DNA of 64,000 nt from Curvibacter delicatus NBRC 14919. Its GTDB lineage: Bacteria > Pseudomonadota > Gammaproteobacteria > Burkholderiales > Burkholderiaceae_C. Of this stretch, positions 9,980 through 20,281 are shown one piece after another; position 1 is the stretch's first letter; every line of letters begins with the position of its first letter. Where the stretch lies: positions 1 to 64,000 of the forward strand of contig NZ_BCWP01000022.1 in assembly GCF_001592265.1 (NCBI RefSeq), written 5' to 3'. Both the position numbers and the translations under genes were made by a program. The notes below the pieces were generated by a model. The model did not search any database and was not told the DNA's origin. It saw only the letters and a program-made list of their open reading frames with translations.

Positions 9980-10852
9980 TTAGTCTCGTGGCCGGAACAA
10001 AATCACCAGCGCCGGCGGTACCCGTCCATCGGTATCCCGCGGCAGCACCTCGGTCTTGTCGATGGCCTTGAGCACGGCCTCGTCCCAGGCCTTGGACCCA
10101 CTGGACTTCAGGACCTTGCGGCCGACGATGGTGCCGTCGGGGGCGGTGCGAACTTCGACTTCCGCCACCGGGTTGCCAACGATGTCTTCGGTGAACACGA
10201 TGTTGGGCTTGATGCGGCCGATGATGCGGCCGGCGTAGCTGGCCGAGGGGCCGGAGGATTTGAGGGCAGTGCCGGTAGAAGAGGGGCCGCCGGTGGCGCC
10301 GGCCAGGCCGGCCATGCGCTTGAGGTTTTCCTCGCGCATCTTCTTCAGCTTTTCGGCGTCCTGCTGTTCCTTGAGCTTGTCCTTCTTGGCGTCCAGCTCT
10401 TTCTGTTTTTTCTCTTCCGCCAGCTTCTTCTCGCGCTCCAGCTTGTCGCGCTCGCGTTTTTCCTGCTCACGCTTGAGCAGGGCAAGTTTTTCCTTCTCGC
10501 GTTCCCGTTCGCGCTGTTCCTGTTCCAGCTTCTCCTTGGCCTTGCGTTCCTTCTCGCGCGCCAGCGCAATGTCGGCTTGCGACACCACCGGTTCGGCCTT
10601 GGGTGGGGGCGGCGGTGCGGGTTTGGTTTCGGGCTCCGGTGGCGCTTCCACCAGCTTGGGGGCCGCCTGCTGCGGCACGGCCGACCAGAGCTCGGCCTCA
10701 ACCGCCGGTGTCTGCGCATCGCGCTTCCAGCTCACGCCCCAGGTGAGGGCCGCCAGCAGGAGCAGGTGCGCCAGCACGGCAAGCGAGAAGGCGCGCATCA
10801 ACCCCGGCGGGGGCGGTGGCGCGAACTCGAAGCGGTCGGCGGGAGCGTGCAT
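9980..10852 (-). CDS. tolA: Cell-envelope integrity protein TolA
   Basis: Inner-membrane component of the Tol-Pal system, 290 residues. One transmembrane helix lies near residues 19-40 (MRAFSLAVLAHLLLLAALTWGVSW). A Pro-rich stretch follows, then a long charged helix rich in Lys, Glu and Arg (about residues 95-175). The C-terminal TonB-like domain is VGNPVAEVEVRTAPDGTIVG to the end. It spans the periplasm and passes energy from TolQR to outer-membrane partners. It is the third tol gene after tolQ and tolR. Unlike the usual order, tolB and pal do not follow: the next gene is convergent. Confidence 0.9.
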   Translation of the reverse strand: MHAPADRFEFAPPPPPGLMRAFSLAVLAHLLLLAALTWGVSWKRDAQTPAVEAELWSAVPQQAAPKLVEAPPEPETKPAPPPPPKAEPVVSQADIALAREKERKAKEKLEQEQREREREKEKLALLKREQEKRERDKLEREKKLAEEKKQKELDAKKDKLKEQQDAEKLKKMREENLKRMAGLAGATGGPSSTGTALKSSGPSASYAGRIIGRIKPNIVFTEDIVGNPVAEVEVRTAPDGTIVGRKVLKSSGSKAWDEAVLKAIDKTEVLPRDTDGRVPPALVILFRPRD

Positions 10853-10866
10853 GCGGAAGAGAACGT

Positions 10867-11301
10867 TTAGTTGGCGAGCTGGACCGACAGGCCGACGCGC
10901 TGGATGCCGGCGCGCTGCAGCGTGTCCATGACCTTGACTACGGTTTCGTACTTGACGTTCTTGTCGGCGCTGATGACGACGGCGGAGTTGGCAGCGGCAG
11001 TGCTGTCGCGCGCACCCTGGGCCTGCTTCACGGCGGGAGCCAGTTCCTTCAGGTTGAGGGAGCTGGTCTTGTCTTCTACCTTGAGCTCCAGCGTGTCGTT
11101 CTTGTTGACGACGATCTGGATGATCTGGTCCGGCTGCTTGGCGGCCTTGCCGACGCTGGGCAGGTCGATCACGCTGGGTGTGATCAGCGGTGCCGTCACC
11201 ATAAAGATGATCAGCAGCACCAGCATCACGTCGATGAAGGGCACCATGTTGATTTCATTGATGGTGCGCCGGCCGCGACCGCGGCTTGCAACGGAGGGCA
11301 T
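10867..11301 (-). CDS. tolR: Tol-Pal system protein TolR (ExbD family)
   Basis: Small inner-membrane protein of 144 residues with one transmembrane helix. The family core INEINMVPFIDVMLVLLIIFMV contains the membrane aspartate needed for proton use. The periplasmic C-terminal domain ends TLQRAGIQRVGLSVQLAN, typical of ExbD/TolR. It works with TolQ as a proton-driven motor that energises TolA. It lies 12 bases after tolQ and 14 bases before tolA. Confidence 0.93.
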   Translation of the reverse strand: MPSVASRGRGRRTINEINMVPFIDVMLVLLIIFMVTAPLITPSVIDLPSVGKAAKQPDQIIQIVVNKNDTLELKVEDKTSSLNLKELAPAVKQAQGARDSTAAANSAVVISADKNVKYETVVKVMDTLQRAGIQRVGLSVQLAN

Positions 11302-11313
11302 GGTTTTTCCCCC

Positions 11314-12015
11314 TTAGCGTCCGGACGGCGAAGCCATCGCGCCGGAACCGATGTTGCGCTGCAGGATGTTGGAGAATTCCTCGATGAAGGTCTCCAGGTG
11401 GATGGCAACGCGGTCGATGTCGCGGGCGAAGCGGTTGTAGGCCACCACAGCCGGAATGGCAGCGAACAGGCCGATGGCGGTGGCCACCAGCGCTTCGGCA
11501 ATGCCGGGGGCCACGGTGGCCAGCGTCACCTGCTGCATGGAGGCCAGGCCAGTGAAGGCGTGCATGATGCCCCAGACGGTGCCGAACAGGCCGACGTAAG
11601 GAGACACCGAGCCGACCGAGGCGAGGAAGGACAGGCTGGATTCGACCACGTCCATTTCGCGCTGGAAGCTGGCGCGCATGGCACGGCGGGCGCCGTCGAG
11701 CAGGGTGCCGGCATCGGTGATGCGGCGTTCGCGCAGTTTCTGGTATTCACGCATGCCGCTGGCAAAGATGCGCTCCATCGGGCCGGCAGCGCGGGCGTTC
11801 TGCGAGGCGGCTGCGAACAGGTCGTTCAGGCTGGTGCCGGACCAGAAGTCGCGCTCGAAGATGTCGTTGAGTGACTTCACGCGCTTGAGCGAAAACAGCT
11901 TGCGGAAGATGGCTGCCCAGCTGGCAACCGACATGGTGAGGAGGATCAGCATCACCAGCTGCACGACCCAGCTTGCGTGCAGCACCAGTTGGATGATGGA
12001 CAGTTCTTGGTTCAT
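11314..12015 (-). CDS. tolQ: Tol-Pal system protein TolQ (MotA/TolQ/ExbB family)
   Basis: Polytopic inner-membrane protein of 233 residues, the normal length for TolQ. Three hydrophobic segments can be seen: near residues 13-38, around 130-155 (LASVGSVSPYVGLFGTVWGIMHAF) and around 165-195 (TVAPGIAEALVATAIGLFAAIPAVVAYNRF). Conserved Gly-Pro-Thr-type channel residues fall in the last two. Forms the proton channel with TolR. Its ATG overlaps the stop of the upstream ybgC gene (ATGA). Confidence 0.94.
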   Translation of the reverse strand: MNQELSIIQLVLHASWVVQLVMLILLTMSVASWAAIFRKLFSLKRVKSLNDIFERDFWSGTSLNDLFAAASQNARAAGPMERIFASGMREYQKLRERRITDAGTLLDGARRAMRASFQREMDVVESSLSFLASVGSVSPYVGLFGTVWGIMHAFTGLASMQQVTLATVAPGIAEALVATAIGLFAAIPAVVAYNRFARDIDRVAIHLETFIEEFSNILQRNIGSGAMASPSGR

Positions 12016-12416
12016 TTCAGGACATCCTGTACAGATTGCGGAATTCTTGCAGGTTTCATGGTGGCGGCGTCCACCCAGCCGATGCGGATGGTGCCCTCAC
12101 ACAAAAGTTCAGGGCTGGCAGCTGTTTTGCGAAAGGCCTGCTGCTCGATTGTCAGCGATGCACGGCCGCTTTCCAGCAGGCAGGCTGTAACCAACAGTTC
12201 GTCGTCGAGCCGGGCCGGGCGGTGGTACTTGAGCTGCGTTTCGCTCACCACGAACATGCCACCACTGCTGTTGCGCAGGGCTTGCTGGCCAACGCCGAGC
12301 GAACGCAGCCATTCGGTGCGGGCGCGCTCGAAGAACTTCAGGTAGTTGGCGTAGAACACGATGCCGCCGGCATCGGTATCTTCCCAGTAGACGCGGATCG
12401 GAAGTTCGAAAGTCAT
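12012..12416 (-). CDS. ybgC: Tol-Pal associated acyl-CoA thioesterase YbgC
   Basis: Hotdog-fold thioesterase of about 134 residues. The catalytic segment YWEDTDAGGIVFYANYLKFFERARTEWL contains the Asp of the 4-hydroxybenzoyl-CoA thioesterase family. The reading frame can start two codons earlier at a GTG, but a GAGG ribosome binding site sits at good distance before the ATG at 12416. YbgC genes commonly head the tol-pal operon, as here; the enzyme cleaves acyl-CoA or acyl-ACP and is linked to phospholipid metabolism. Confidence 0.92.
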   Translation of the reverse strand: MTFELPIRVYWEDTDAGGIVFYANYLKFFERARTEWLRSLGVGQQALRNSSGGMFVVSETQLKYHRPARLDDELLVTACLLESGRASLTIEQQAFRKTAASPELLCEGTIRIGWVDAATMKPARIPQSVQDVLK

Positions 12417-12423
12417 CTGCACC

Positions 12424-13608
12424 TCAACCTAGCAAGGCTTGCAGCCGCGCCACCGCTTGCTGCAGCTGCGGCATCGAGTTGGCGGTGGAGAAGCGGATGA
12501 AGCGCCCGGTGTCGGCGCTGCCGAAGTCGCGCCCCGGCGTCACGGCCACATGAGCCTGCTGCATCAGCGCGAACGAGAGGTCCCAGCTGTCCTTGACGCC
12601 CAGTTTGGCACAGGCGGCAGAGCAGTCGGCCCAGGCGTAGAAGGCACCGTCCGGCATGACCGGTACGTTCAGCCCCATGGCATTGAGGGCCGGAATGAAG
12701 TAGTCGCGGCGCGCCTTGAATTCGGCGCGACGGCGCTCGTACTCGAGCAGGCTCTCGGCTTCGAAGCAGGCCAGCGCGGCGTGTTGCGCAATCGTGCTGG
12801 GGCAGATGAACAGGTTCTGCGCCAGACGCTCGACCACCGGCACCAGGGCTTCGGGGACCACCAACCAGCCCAGGCGCCAGCCGGTCATGTTGAAGTACTT
12901 GGAGAAGCTGTTGATGCTGATGATGTCGTCGCTGAGGGCCAATGCGGTCTGGCCGTAGCGTTCGTCATAACTCAGCGGCAGGTAGATCTCGTCGACCAGC
13001 GTGATGCCGCCGCGCGCACTCACCACCTCATGGATGCGGCGCAACTCGCTCGGGTCGATCGAGGTGCCGGTGGGGTTGGAGGGGGAGGCCAACAGCACGC
13101 CGCGTGTCTTGTCGCCCCAGGCCGCTTGCACCTTGTCGGCACTGAGCTGGAAGCGCTCGGCCGCCGTGGTGGGCAGCAGCACCGCAGTCCCTTCGGCGGC
13201 ACTGACGAAATGCCGGTTGCAGGGGTAACTCGGGTCGGGCATCAGCACCTCGTCGCCAGCCTCGATCAAGGCCAGGCAGGCCAGCTGCAGCGCGGCCGAG
13301 GCACCCGCGGTGACCACGATGCGGCTGGCGGGTACGTTGACACCGAAGCGCTGGCCGTACCAGGCGCTGATGCGCTCGCGCAGCGCGCTCAATCCGGTGG
13401 CATCGGTGTACTGGGTGCGGCCGTCGCGCACCGCTTTTTCAGCGGCCTGCTGCACCAGCGGCGGGGCGGTGAAGTCGGGTTCGCCGATGTTGAGGAAGAT
13501 CATCGGCGCATCGCTGTGCGCCACCTCACGGGCCAGGGTGGAAGCAGCCTTGGCCACTTCCATGACGTAAAAGGGTTCGATGCGCTGGGCGCGGCTCGCA
13601 ATTCTCAT
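12424..13608 (-). CDS. Pyridoxal-phosphate-dependent aminotransferase, class I/II
   Basis: Fold-type I aminotransferase of about 394 residues. Visible landmarks: the cofactor-binding VTAGASAALQLACLALI, the substrate and phosphate region DPSYPCNRHF, NPTGTS near residue 165, the Asp of TLVDEIYLPLSY, and the lysine in SINSFSKYFNMTGWRLGW that would hold the cofactor. The final arginine is in GRFIRFSTA. It belongs to the broad aspartate/alanine/aromatic aminotransferase group; substrate is unclear. A GTG at 13623 overlapping the nusB stop is an alternative start. It lies between nusB and ybgC on the same strand. Confidence 0.9.
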   Translation of the reverse strand: MRIASRAQRIEPFYVMEVAKAASTLAREVAHSDAPMIFLNIGEPDFTAPPLVQQAAEKAVRDGRTQYTDATGLSALRERISAWYGQRFGVNVPASRIVVTAGASAALQLACLALIEAGDEVLMPDPSYPCNRHFVSAAEGTAVLLPTTAAERFQLSADKVQAAWGDKTRGVLLASPSNPTGTSIDPSELRRIHEVVSARGGITLVDEIYLPLSYDERYGQTALALSDDIISINSFSKYFNMTGWRLGWLVVPEALVPVVERLAQNLFICPSTIAQHAALACFEAESLLEYERRRAEFKARRDYFIPALNAMGLNVPVMPDGAFYAWADCSAACAKLGVKDSWDLSFALMQQAHVAVTPGRDFGSADTGRFIRFSTANSMPQLQQAVARLQALLG

Positions 13609-13619
13609 GCGTGGCGGGG

Positions 13620-14150
13620 TCACGCGCGGGGTTGGTTGGCGCGGTCAGCCGCTACTTCGGCGGCGCGCAGCTGCTGCGCCAGGCCATTGAGCACGCCGTT
13701 GACGTACTTGTGGCCGTCGGTGCCGCCAAATTCCTTGGCCAGCTCGATGCACTCGTTGAGCACCACGCGCCACGGCACGTCCATGCAGTGCTGGAATTCG
13801 TAGGTGCCGATCCACATCACGGCGTGTTCGATCGGCGAGATCTCGGCGATCTTGCGGTCCAGCAGGGGGGTGATCAGGCGGTCGAGTTCCTCGGCCGCGG
13901 CCACGCAGCCGTGCAGCAGCGCGTCGTAGTGTGCGGCATCGGCCTTGTTGAAGCCGGCCAGGTCGCGCGTGAAGACGTCGATGGCACTGGCCTCATTCTT
14001 GCCGACCAGGTGCTGGTACAACGCCTGCAAGGCGAATTCGCGGGCGCGGCTGCGGCCGGATTTGCTGGCGGCTTTGCGTGCGCCGGTGCTGGTCAGGCCG
14101 GTGCGCGACTGGCGCGGCGGGCGTTTGGAAGCAGGTTGGTTATCGCTCAT
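13620..14150 (-). CDS. nusB: Transcription antitermination factor NusB
   Basis: All-helical RNA-binding protein of 176 residues, slightly longer than E. coli NusB because of a basic N-terminal extension ([14 protein letters not shown]...). The core begins [17 protein letters not shown] and contains the conserved end [33 protein letters not shown]. NusB with NusE recognises boxA RNA and prevents early termination in rRNA operons. Its ATG overlaps the stop of ribH, a linkage seen in many proteobacteria. Confidence 0.95.
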   Translation of the reverse strand: MSDNQPASKRPPRQSRTGLTSTGARKAASKSGRSRAREFALQALYQHLVGKNEASAIDVFTRDLAGFNKADAAHYDALLHGCVAAAEELDRLITPLLDRKIAEISPIEHAVMWIGTYEFQHCMDVPWRVVLNECIELAKEFGGTDGHKYVNGVLNGLAQQLRAAEVAADRANQPRA

Positions 14151-14623
14151 TGGATCTCGTCCAGCAGGTTGGCCATTTCGATGGCAACACGGGCGGCATC
14201 ACGCCCCTTGTCGGTCTGGCGGGCAATCGCCTGTTCCATGTTCTCGGTGGTGAGGATGGCATTGGCTACCGGCAGCTGGTAGTCCAGCGCAATGCGGCTG
14301 ACGCCGGCACCCGACTCGTTGGCCACCAGTTCGAAGTGGTAGGTCTCGCCACGGACAATGCAGCCCAGGGCAATCAGGGCGTCGTAGCGGTTGCGCTCGG
14401 CCATGGCCTGCAGCGCCACTGGCACTTCCAGCGCACCGGGCACCAGCACGTGGTCGATGTGCTTGTCCTGCACGCCCAGGGCGGCGAGTTCGGCCTTGCA
14501 GGCCTGCGCCAGGGCATTGGTGATGGATTCGTTGAAACGCGCCTGCACGATGCCGATGTAGAGCTTGCGGCCGTCGAGCCGCTGGTCGTTGAAAGCCAGG
14601 CTTCCCTTGTCTGCGCCGAACAT
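14147..14623 (-). CDS. ribH: 6,7-dimethyl-8-ribityllumazine synthase
   Basis: Penultimate enzyme of riboflavin synthesis; joins 3,4-dihydroxybutanone 4-phosphate with the ribitylamino pyrimidine. About 158 residues. Motifs: [16 protein letters not shown], the phosphate-binding [12 protein letters not shown], and [18 protein letters not shown] with the catalytic His. I start at the ATG at 14621-14623, which has an AAAGGA site; an upstream in-frame Met has no such site. It overlaps nusB by four bases and lies 19 bases after ribBX. Confidence 0.95.
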   Translation of the reverse strand: MFGADKGSLAFNDQRLDGRKLYIGIVQARFNESITNALAQACKAELAALGVQDKHIDHVLVPGALEVPVALQAMAERNRYDALIALGCIVRGETYHFELVANESGAGVSRIALDYQLPVANAILTTENMEQAIARQTDKGRDAARVAIEMANLLDEIQ

Positions 14624-14642
14624 ATGGATTTCCTTTGTGTTT

Positions 14643-15763
<1,121 letters not shown>

Positions 15764-15767
<4 letters not shown>

Positions 15768-16405
15768 GCGTTGGCTTTCTCGGAGGTGGGCGCGCTGCCG
15801 AGCATGCGCTCGACATAACGCGCGATCAGGTCAATTTCAAGGTTGACGCCGGAACCCGCCTGTAGCGAGCCCAGCGCGGTGTTCTGCACGGTGTGCGGGA
15901 TCAGGTTGATGCTGAGTTCGCAGCCCTCTGCCTGGTCCTGGATGCGGTTGACGGTCAGGCTGGCGCCATTGACGGTGACCGAGCCCTTGTAGGCTAGGTA
16001 TTTGGCCAGCGCCAGCGGGGCCAGGATGCGCAGCTCCCAGCTTTCGCCGACCTGGGCGAAATGGGTGACACGGCCGATACCGTCCACATGGCCCGACACC
16101 AGATGACCGCCCAGGCGGTCGTTGGCGCGCAGGGCTTTTTCCAGGTTGATGGGGCCGGTGCGGTCCAGACCGGTGGTCTTGGCCAGCGATTCGGCGGAGA
16201 TGTCGATGGTGAAACGGCCTGCTGCGGCGTCGAAGGTGGTGACGGTCATGCAGGCACCGTTGAGGGCGATGCTGTCGCCAAGGCCCACATCGGCCAGGTA
16301 ATCGGCAGGGCACTCAATGGTCAGGCGCTTGCCGTGCGTCAAAGAGCTGCCGAGATCGTGGACGGCGGCGATGCGCCCCACAGCGGTGATGATTCCGGTG
16401 AACAT
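15764..16405 (-). CDS. ribE: Riboflavin synthase
   Basis: Final riboflavin step, dismutating two ribityllumazines. 213 residues with the expected internal duplication: the first half starts [15 protein letters not shown] and the second repeats the barrel around [24 protein letters not shown]. Conserved [12 protein letters not shown] and [12 protein letters not shown] correspond in the two halves. Named ribE in many bacteria (ribC in E. coli). Its stop overlaps the ribBX start (ATGA), and a 58-base gap separates it from ribD. Confidence 0.94.
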
Positions 16406-16463
16406 CCTCGTATTTTCGCAGGGAATGGGGCCGCTGGCCGGGGCGGCCTCTGAAAACCGTGAA

Positions 16464-17564
16464 TTAGAAGCGGTCTCGCCCCGGAATCCGGGCCAGGATG
16501 CGCAAATCCGGGCCGATCATGGTTGTTTCACGGAATTCCAGCTCGATGGCCTGCGACAGCTCGGCCAGGGGACCGATGTTGACCATGCCGCGTCCGGCCC
16601 CCAGCAGTTTGGGCGCCAGGTAGAGCAGGAACTCGTCTACCAGACCTTCGCGCACCAGCGAGCCGTTGAGCTTGTGGCCGGCTTCCACGTGGATTTCGTT
16701 GATCTCGCGCGTGGCCAGGTCACGCAGCATGGCCGCCAGGTCCACCTTGCCTTCGGTGCCCGGCTGGCGGCCGGGGCAGTAAATGACGGTGGCGCCGCGT
16801 GCTTCCAGTGCTGCTTTTTTGACATCGTTTGGCACGGCAGCATAGATGGTGATTGCGCGGCCTGCTATAAAAAGATGAGCGTCCAGCGGCGTTTCCAGAC
16901 GGCTGTCCACCACCAGCAGCTGGGGTTGGCGCGGTGTATCCACCTCTCGCACGTCCAGCCGCGGGTTGTCTTCCAGCACGGTGCCGATGCCGGTCAGTAC
17001 GACACAGGCGCGGGCGCGCCAGGCGTGGCCGTCGGCGCGGGCCGGGGCGGACGTGATCCACTGACTGGTGCCGTTTTCCAGTGCCGTCTGGCCGTCCAGC
17101 GAGGCAGCCACCTTCATGCGCACCCAAGGCGTGCCCCGCACCATGCGGCTGAAAAAACCGATGTTGAGTTCGCGCGATTCGGCGGCACCCGGGCCGACCT
17201 CGACCTCAATGCCGGCAGCACGCAACCGTTCGAAACCCTGGCCGCCGACGCGTGGATTGGGGTCGGTGAGCGAGGCCACCACTTTTTTGATGCCGGCCGC
17301 GATCAGCGCATCACAGCACGGGCCGGTGCGGCCCTGGTGGGAACAGGGCTCCAGTGTCACATAGGCGGTGGCGCCTGCCACACTGTGGCCGCGGGCCTGT
17401 GCATCACGCAAGGCCATGATCTCGGCGTGCGGACCGCCGGTGCGCTGGGTGGCACCGGCACCCAGCAACTGGCCGTCGGTAGAAACGATGACGCAGCCCA
17501 CGGCGGGGTTGGGTGGGGAGATAACTCGTCCACTCGCAGCGAGTTGAAGGGCTTCGTCAATCAC
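16464..17564 (-). CDS. ribD: Bifunctional diaminohydroxyphosphoribosylaminopyrimidine deaminase / 5-amino-6-(5-phosphoribosylamino)uracil reductase
   Basis: Second and third riboflavin steps, 366 residues. The N-terminal deaminase has zinc ligands in GGPHAEIMAL and TLEPCSHQGRTGPCCDAL. The C-terminal reductase shows VRMKVAASLDGQTA and WITSAPARADGHAWRARACVVLTGIGTV. Translation must begin at the GTG at 17564, because an in-frame TGA lies two codons upstream; the short N-terminus is therefore genuine. First gene of the rib-nusB run. The 115 bp before it is too short for, and shows no match to, an FMN riboswitch. Confidence 0.93.
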   Translation of the reverse strand: MIDEALQLAASGRVISPPNPAVGCVIVSTDGQLLGAGATQRTGGPHAEIMALRDAQARGHSVAGATAYVTLEPCSHQGRTGPCCDALIAAGIKKVVASLTDPNPRVGGQGFERLRAAGIEVEVGPGAAESRELNIGFFSRMVRGTPWVRMKVAASLDGQTALENGTSQWITSAPARADGHAWRARACVVLTGIGTVLEDNPRLDVREVDTPRQPQLLVVDSRLETPLDAHLFIAGRAITIYAAVPNDVKKAALEARGATVIYCPGRQPGTEGKVDLAAMLRDLATREINEIHVEAGHKLNGSLVREGLVDEFLLYLAPKLLGAGRGMVNIGPLAELSQAIELEFRETTMIGPDLRILARIPGRDRF

Positions 17565-17679
17565 AGGCGTTCAGCAAAATTTACTCAGGGTTAGGCGAAG
17601 TCTACCGTCTGGCGGGGTAACCAGGCCATACGTCGGGCGATAGGGGGCGACTTGGCCAGCCACCGTTAAGCTCCCGCAC

Positions 17680-18249
17680 ATGAAAGTGCGTCAGTCCGGT
17701 TTCACTTTGGTTGAGTTGATGGTGGTCGTCACGATTGCCGTGATCCTGCTTTCTCTGGCAGCACCCAGTTTCCGGTCCATGCTTGTCAAGCGTGGTGTTC
17801 AGTCCGCAGCCGATGTATTGGTCAGCGACTTACGGTATGCACGATCCGAAGCGCTTAAACGCTCTTCCACGGTCATTGTGTGTAACTCCCTGAACGGCTC
17901 AAGTTGCATGGCACTGTGCAGTCCTGCGGTACCTAATGTGTGTGCGCCCACGGCCAGCTGGCGAGGGGGGTGGATTGTCTTTGCAGATAGCAATGGCAAT
18001 GGCTCAGTTGATGCTGGCGAGATCTTGCGTGTTCAAGATGCTTTGCTATCGATGGCATCTATTGCGAGTACCAATCCGGCCAATGACCGTCTGAATTTTG
18101 TCTATTTGCCCAGTGGCTGGGCGAGAGCTTCCTCGCAGACGTTCATTTTTACCCCTGAGGGAGGAGCAGCCAGCGCTGCGCGTGTTGTCTGTGTGTCGAG
18201 TCAAGGACGAGCAGCCCTCAAGGCGGAGGGGTCGACATCATGTGTTTAA
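17680..18249 (+). CDS. fimT: Type IV minor pilin, FimT/GspH type
   Basis: Pseudopilin-like protein of 189 residues. A short leader (MKVRQSG) is followed by the prepilin peptidase signature FTLVELMVVVTIAVILLSLAAPSF, with Glu at mature position 5. The globular part has the GspH/FimT pattern (DLRYARSEALKR, GGWIVFADSNGNG) and two cysteine pairs. It primes pilus assembly at the inner membrane. First gene of the minor-pilin operon; divergent from ribD. Base composition and codon use are visibly richer in A and T than the flanking rib genes. Confidence 0.9.
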   Translation: MKVRQSGFTLVELMVVVTIAVILLSLAAPSFRSMLVKRGVQSAADVLVSDLRYARSEALKRSSTVIVCNSLNGSSCMALCSPAVPNVCAPTASWRGGWIVFADSNGNGSVDAGEILRVQDALLSMASIASTNPANDRLNFVYLPSGWARASSQTFIFTPEGGAASAARVVCVSSQGRAALKAEGSTSCV

Positions 18250-18851
18250 CCATCAGTTCCATGAGGTCTGGGCAGTGGCGTCAGCCGGTTCGGCGTGACC
18301 GCATGACCGGCGCTTCAATGGTCGAAGTGCTGGTATCCATTGTTCTTGCCTCATTTGCCTTGCTGGCGTTGGCGGGCGTGAATGCGGCTTCCGTGCGCTA
18401 CACCAAGATGGCTCAGTACCGTGCCACAGCAACGCAATTGGCCAATGACATGGGGGAGCGCATCCGGGCGAACAAAGGGGTTACCAATCCTGCGCCGACT
18501 GGATTTTTTGCCGGTAATTACGACTTTACTTCGGACTTTGCCAGTCAGGCGACCGTGGCTACTTTGCCTGCACAGCTGTGCAATACAGCGGCCAGCAATT
18601 GCACTGCAGCTGAAATTGCTGACCTTGACCTACGACAGTGGCGCATTTTGGTTCGAGAGCAGTTGCCTGAGGGGGCTGTTTTCTTGCGACGTCAGGCGGG
18701 GGAAGTGGCCATGGATTTGTGGGTCATCTGGCGCGACCCTGCAGTGGCAGCTGTTGATGAGGCGCCGGCGCTGGCCGCAGAATGCCCAGACAGTCTGAAT
18801 CGAGGCAGCGATGTCAGTATCCGCTGCAGCTATTTCCGGATCAATCTATGA
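18240..18851 (+). CDS. pilV: Type IV pilus minor pilin PilV
   Basis: Minor pilin of up to 203 residues. The N-terminal helix is MTGASMVEVLVSIVLASFALLALAGVNAA: cleavage after Gly gives a mature protein with Glu at position 5. The globular region contains QLANDMGERIRANKG, the PilV family signature. I chose the ATG at 18240 because a GGAGG site precedes it; it overlaps the end of fimT by ten bases. A later Met directly before the signature (18303) is possible. Required for pilus biogenesis with PilW, PilX and PilY1. Confidence 0.86.
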   Translation: MCLTISSMRSGQWRQPVRRDRMTGASMVEVLVSIVLASFALLALAGVNAASVRYTKMAQYRATATQLANDMGERIRANKGVTNPAPTGFFAGNYDFTSDFASQATVATLPAQLCNTAASNCTAAEIADLDLRQWRILVREQLPEGAVFLRRQAGEVAMDLWVIWRDPAVAAVDEAPALAAECPDSLNRGSDVSIRCSYFRINL

Positions 18852-19693
18852 AACAACGGGTATCCCGTTCTCGCATGCAGGGTATGTCCCTGATCGAACT
18901 CATGGTCTCTTTGGTCATAGGGTTGGTGGTCGTTGGCGCCGTTCTGGTGAGCTATCTGGGGGCCGGTCGGACTGGAAAATTGCAGGTCGCCTATGCGGAA
19001 ATGAATGAGAACGCACAGGTCGCGATGAGCACGCTCACTCGCGAATTGCTGCAGGCTGGATATGCCTCGCCTACAGGCGTCAATGGAAGTGCTACGTTTG
19101 TGCGCTCTTATTCAGCCAGACCCGTCATGGGATGTGACAATGGCTTTGTTTCACCCAACACCACGAGTGATGTGGCCTGTGCAGTCGGCACGGGAGGTCC
19201 TGCCATTGAAGTCGTGTATGAGGCGGATACCACCAATACGGTGCCAACCTCAGCTGGGGTACCTTCGGATTGTCTGGGCAATGGCTTGCCCGCAACACCC
19301 ATTGGAACAGCAACGTTCTATTTTTCCTACAACCGCTATTACCTCGCCACGAGTGCGGTAGGCCGTCCAGAATTACATTGTGCCAGTCGTCAAGGTGCGG
19401 CCGGTCAGCCACTGGTTGACAATGTGGAGGCTCTGAAGATCTGGTACGGCGAAGCCAATGCAGCCAATCCTCGTCAGGTTGTGCGTTATGTCAGTGCCGC
19501 AAACGTGACGGACTGGGGAATGGTGATCAGCGTCCGCACCTGCATGCTCATGCGTAGCAGTGAGCCTGTGCTTGAAGCCGAAGACCCTCTCAACTATCTG
19601 GATTGCGATTCTGCGTCACAAACCTCGGCGGATCGCTTTGCCCGTCGTGCGTATTTCACGACGACGACCTTGCGCAACAAGATGGCTTTCTGA
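18848..19693 (+). CDS. pilW: Type IV pilus assembly protein PilW
   Basis: Minor pilin of 281 residues starting at the ATG that overlaps the pilV stop (ATGA). The prepilin leader ends at MQG, followed by MSLIELMVSLVIGLVVVGAVLVSYLGA with Glu at position 5. The conserved PilW element AEMNENAQVAMSTLTRELLQAGY follows. The long variable region contains several cysteines and ends TLRNKMAF, typical of the family. PilW joins PilV, PilX, FimT and PilE in the pilus-tip initiation complex carrying PilY1. Confidence 0.9.
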   Translation: MKQRVSRSRMQGMSLIELMVSLVIGLVVVGAVLVSYLGAGRTGKLQVAYAEMNENAQVAMSTLTRELLQAGYASPTGVNGSATFVRSYSARPVMGCDNGFVSPNTTSDVACAVGTGGPAIEVVYEADTTNTVPTSAGVPSDCLGNGLPATPIGTATFYFSYNRYYLATSAVGRPELHCASRQGAAGQPLVDNVEALKIWYGEANAANPRQVVRYVSAANVTDWGMVISVRTCMLMRSSEPVLEAEDPLNYLDCDSASQTSADRFARRAYFTTTTLRNKMAF

Positions 19694-19701
19694 GGTCGCC
19701 C

Positions 19702-20268
19702 ATGCAATTCAAGCTTATCCATCGACCTGTTTCGCCAGCTTGGGGGCAATCCGGTGTTTCCCTCATCATTGTCCTAGTGATGCTAGTCATTATCGGCATT
19801 ACCTCTGCTGCTGCCATCAGGAATGCCACTTCCAGCGAGAAGCTGACCAACAACATCCGCATCCAGAATCTGGCTCAGCAGTATGCCGAAGCTGCTTTGC
19901 GATTCTGTGAAGCCGAGTTGGCGAAAGCTGATGCAAGCCGAGTCGTCACGCTGTCGGAGGTCAACATTGTTCAGACAGCCTACGGTGCCAATCCAGCCTG
20001 GAATCAGGCGACCACGTGGACCGGTGGAGGTGGTGCATCCGCTTCCAAAACAGTGTTGCCGGAGTCCCAGGTCAAATCGACAGATAGCTCTTTCAAGCCC
20101 TCGGTCTTGCCGGAATGCGCGGTGGAGAAGCAAATCATGGCAGATGCCAATATGGCCTACGTTATCACGGCCCGTGGCTTTAGTCCTGACTACAGAGCCG
20201 ATGTGGCGACCGGTGCCACGACCTCCGGATCGGTCGTTTGGCTGCAATCAACGGTCATATTGAACTGA
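19702..20268 (+). CDS. pilX: Type IV pilus assembly protein PilX
   Basis: Minor pilin of 188 residues, started at the ATG at 19702 with a GAGG site. The hydrophobic helix GVSLIIVLVMLVIIGITSAAAIRNA lacks Glu at mature position 5, as is usual for PilX and its secretion homologue GspK, which sit at the tip of the initiation complex. The helix continues into QNLAQQYAEAALRFCEAEL. The upstream frame is open into pilW but without pilin-like sequence. Confidence 0.85.
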   Translation: MQFKLIHRPVSPAWGQSGVSLIIVLVMLVIIGITSAAAIRNATSSEKLTNNIRIQNLAQQYAEAALRFCEAELAKADASRVVTLSEVNIVQTAYGANPAWNQATTWTGGGGASASKTVLPESQVKSTDSSFKPSVLPECAVEKQIMADANMAYVITARGFSPDYRADVATGATTSGSVVWLQSTVILN

Positions 20269-20281
20269 AGGAAGAGTGAAC

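Noticed and set aside
17565-17679. FMN riboswitch upstream of ribD
   Set aside because: The gap is only 115 bp and none of the conserved FMN-element segments can be seen on either strand.
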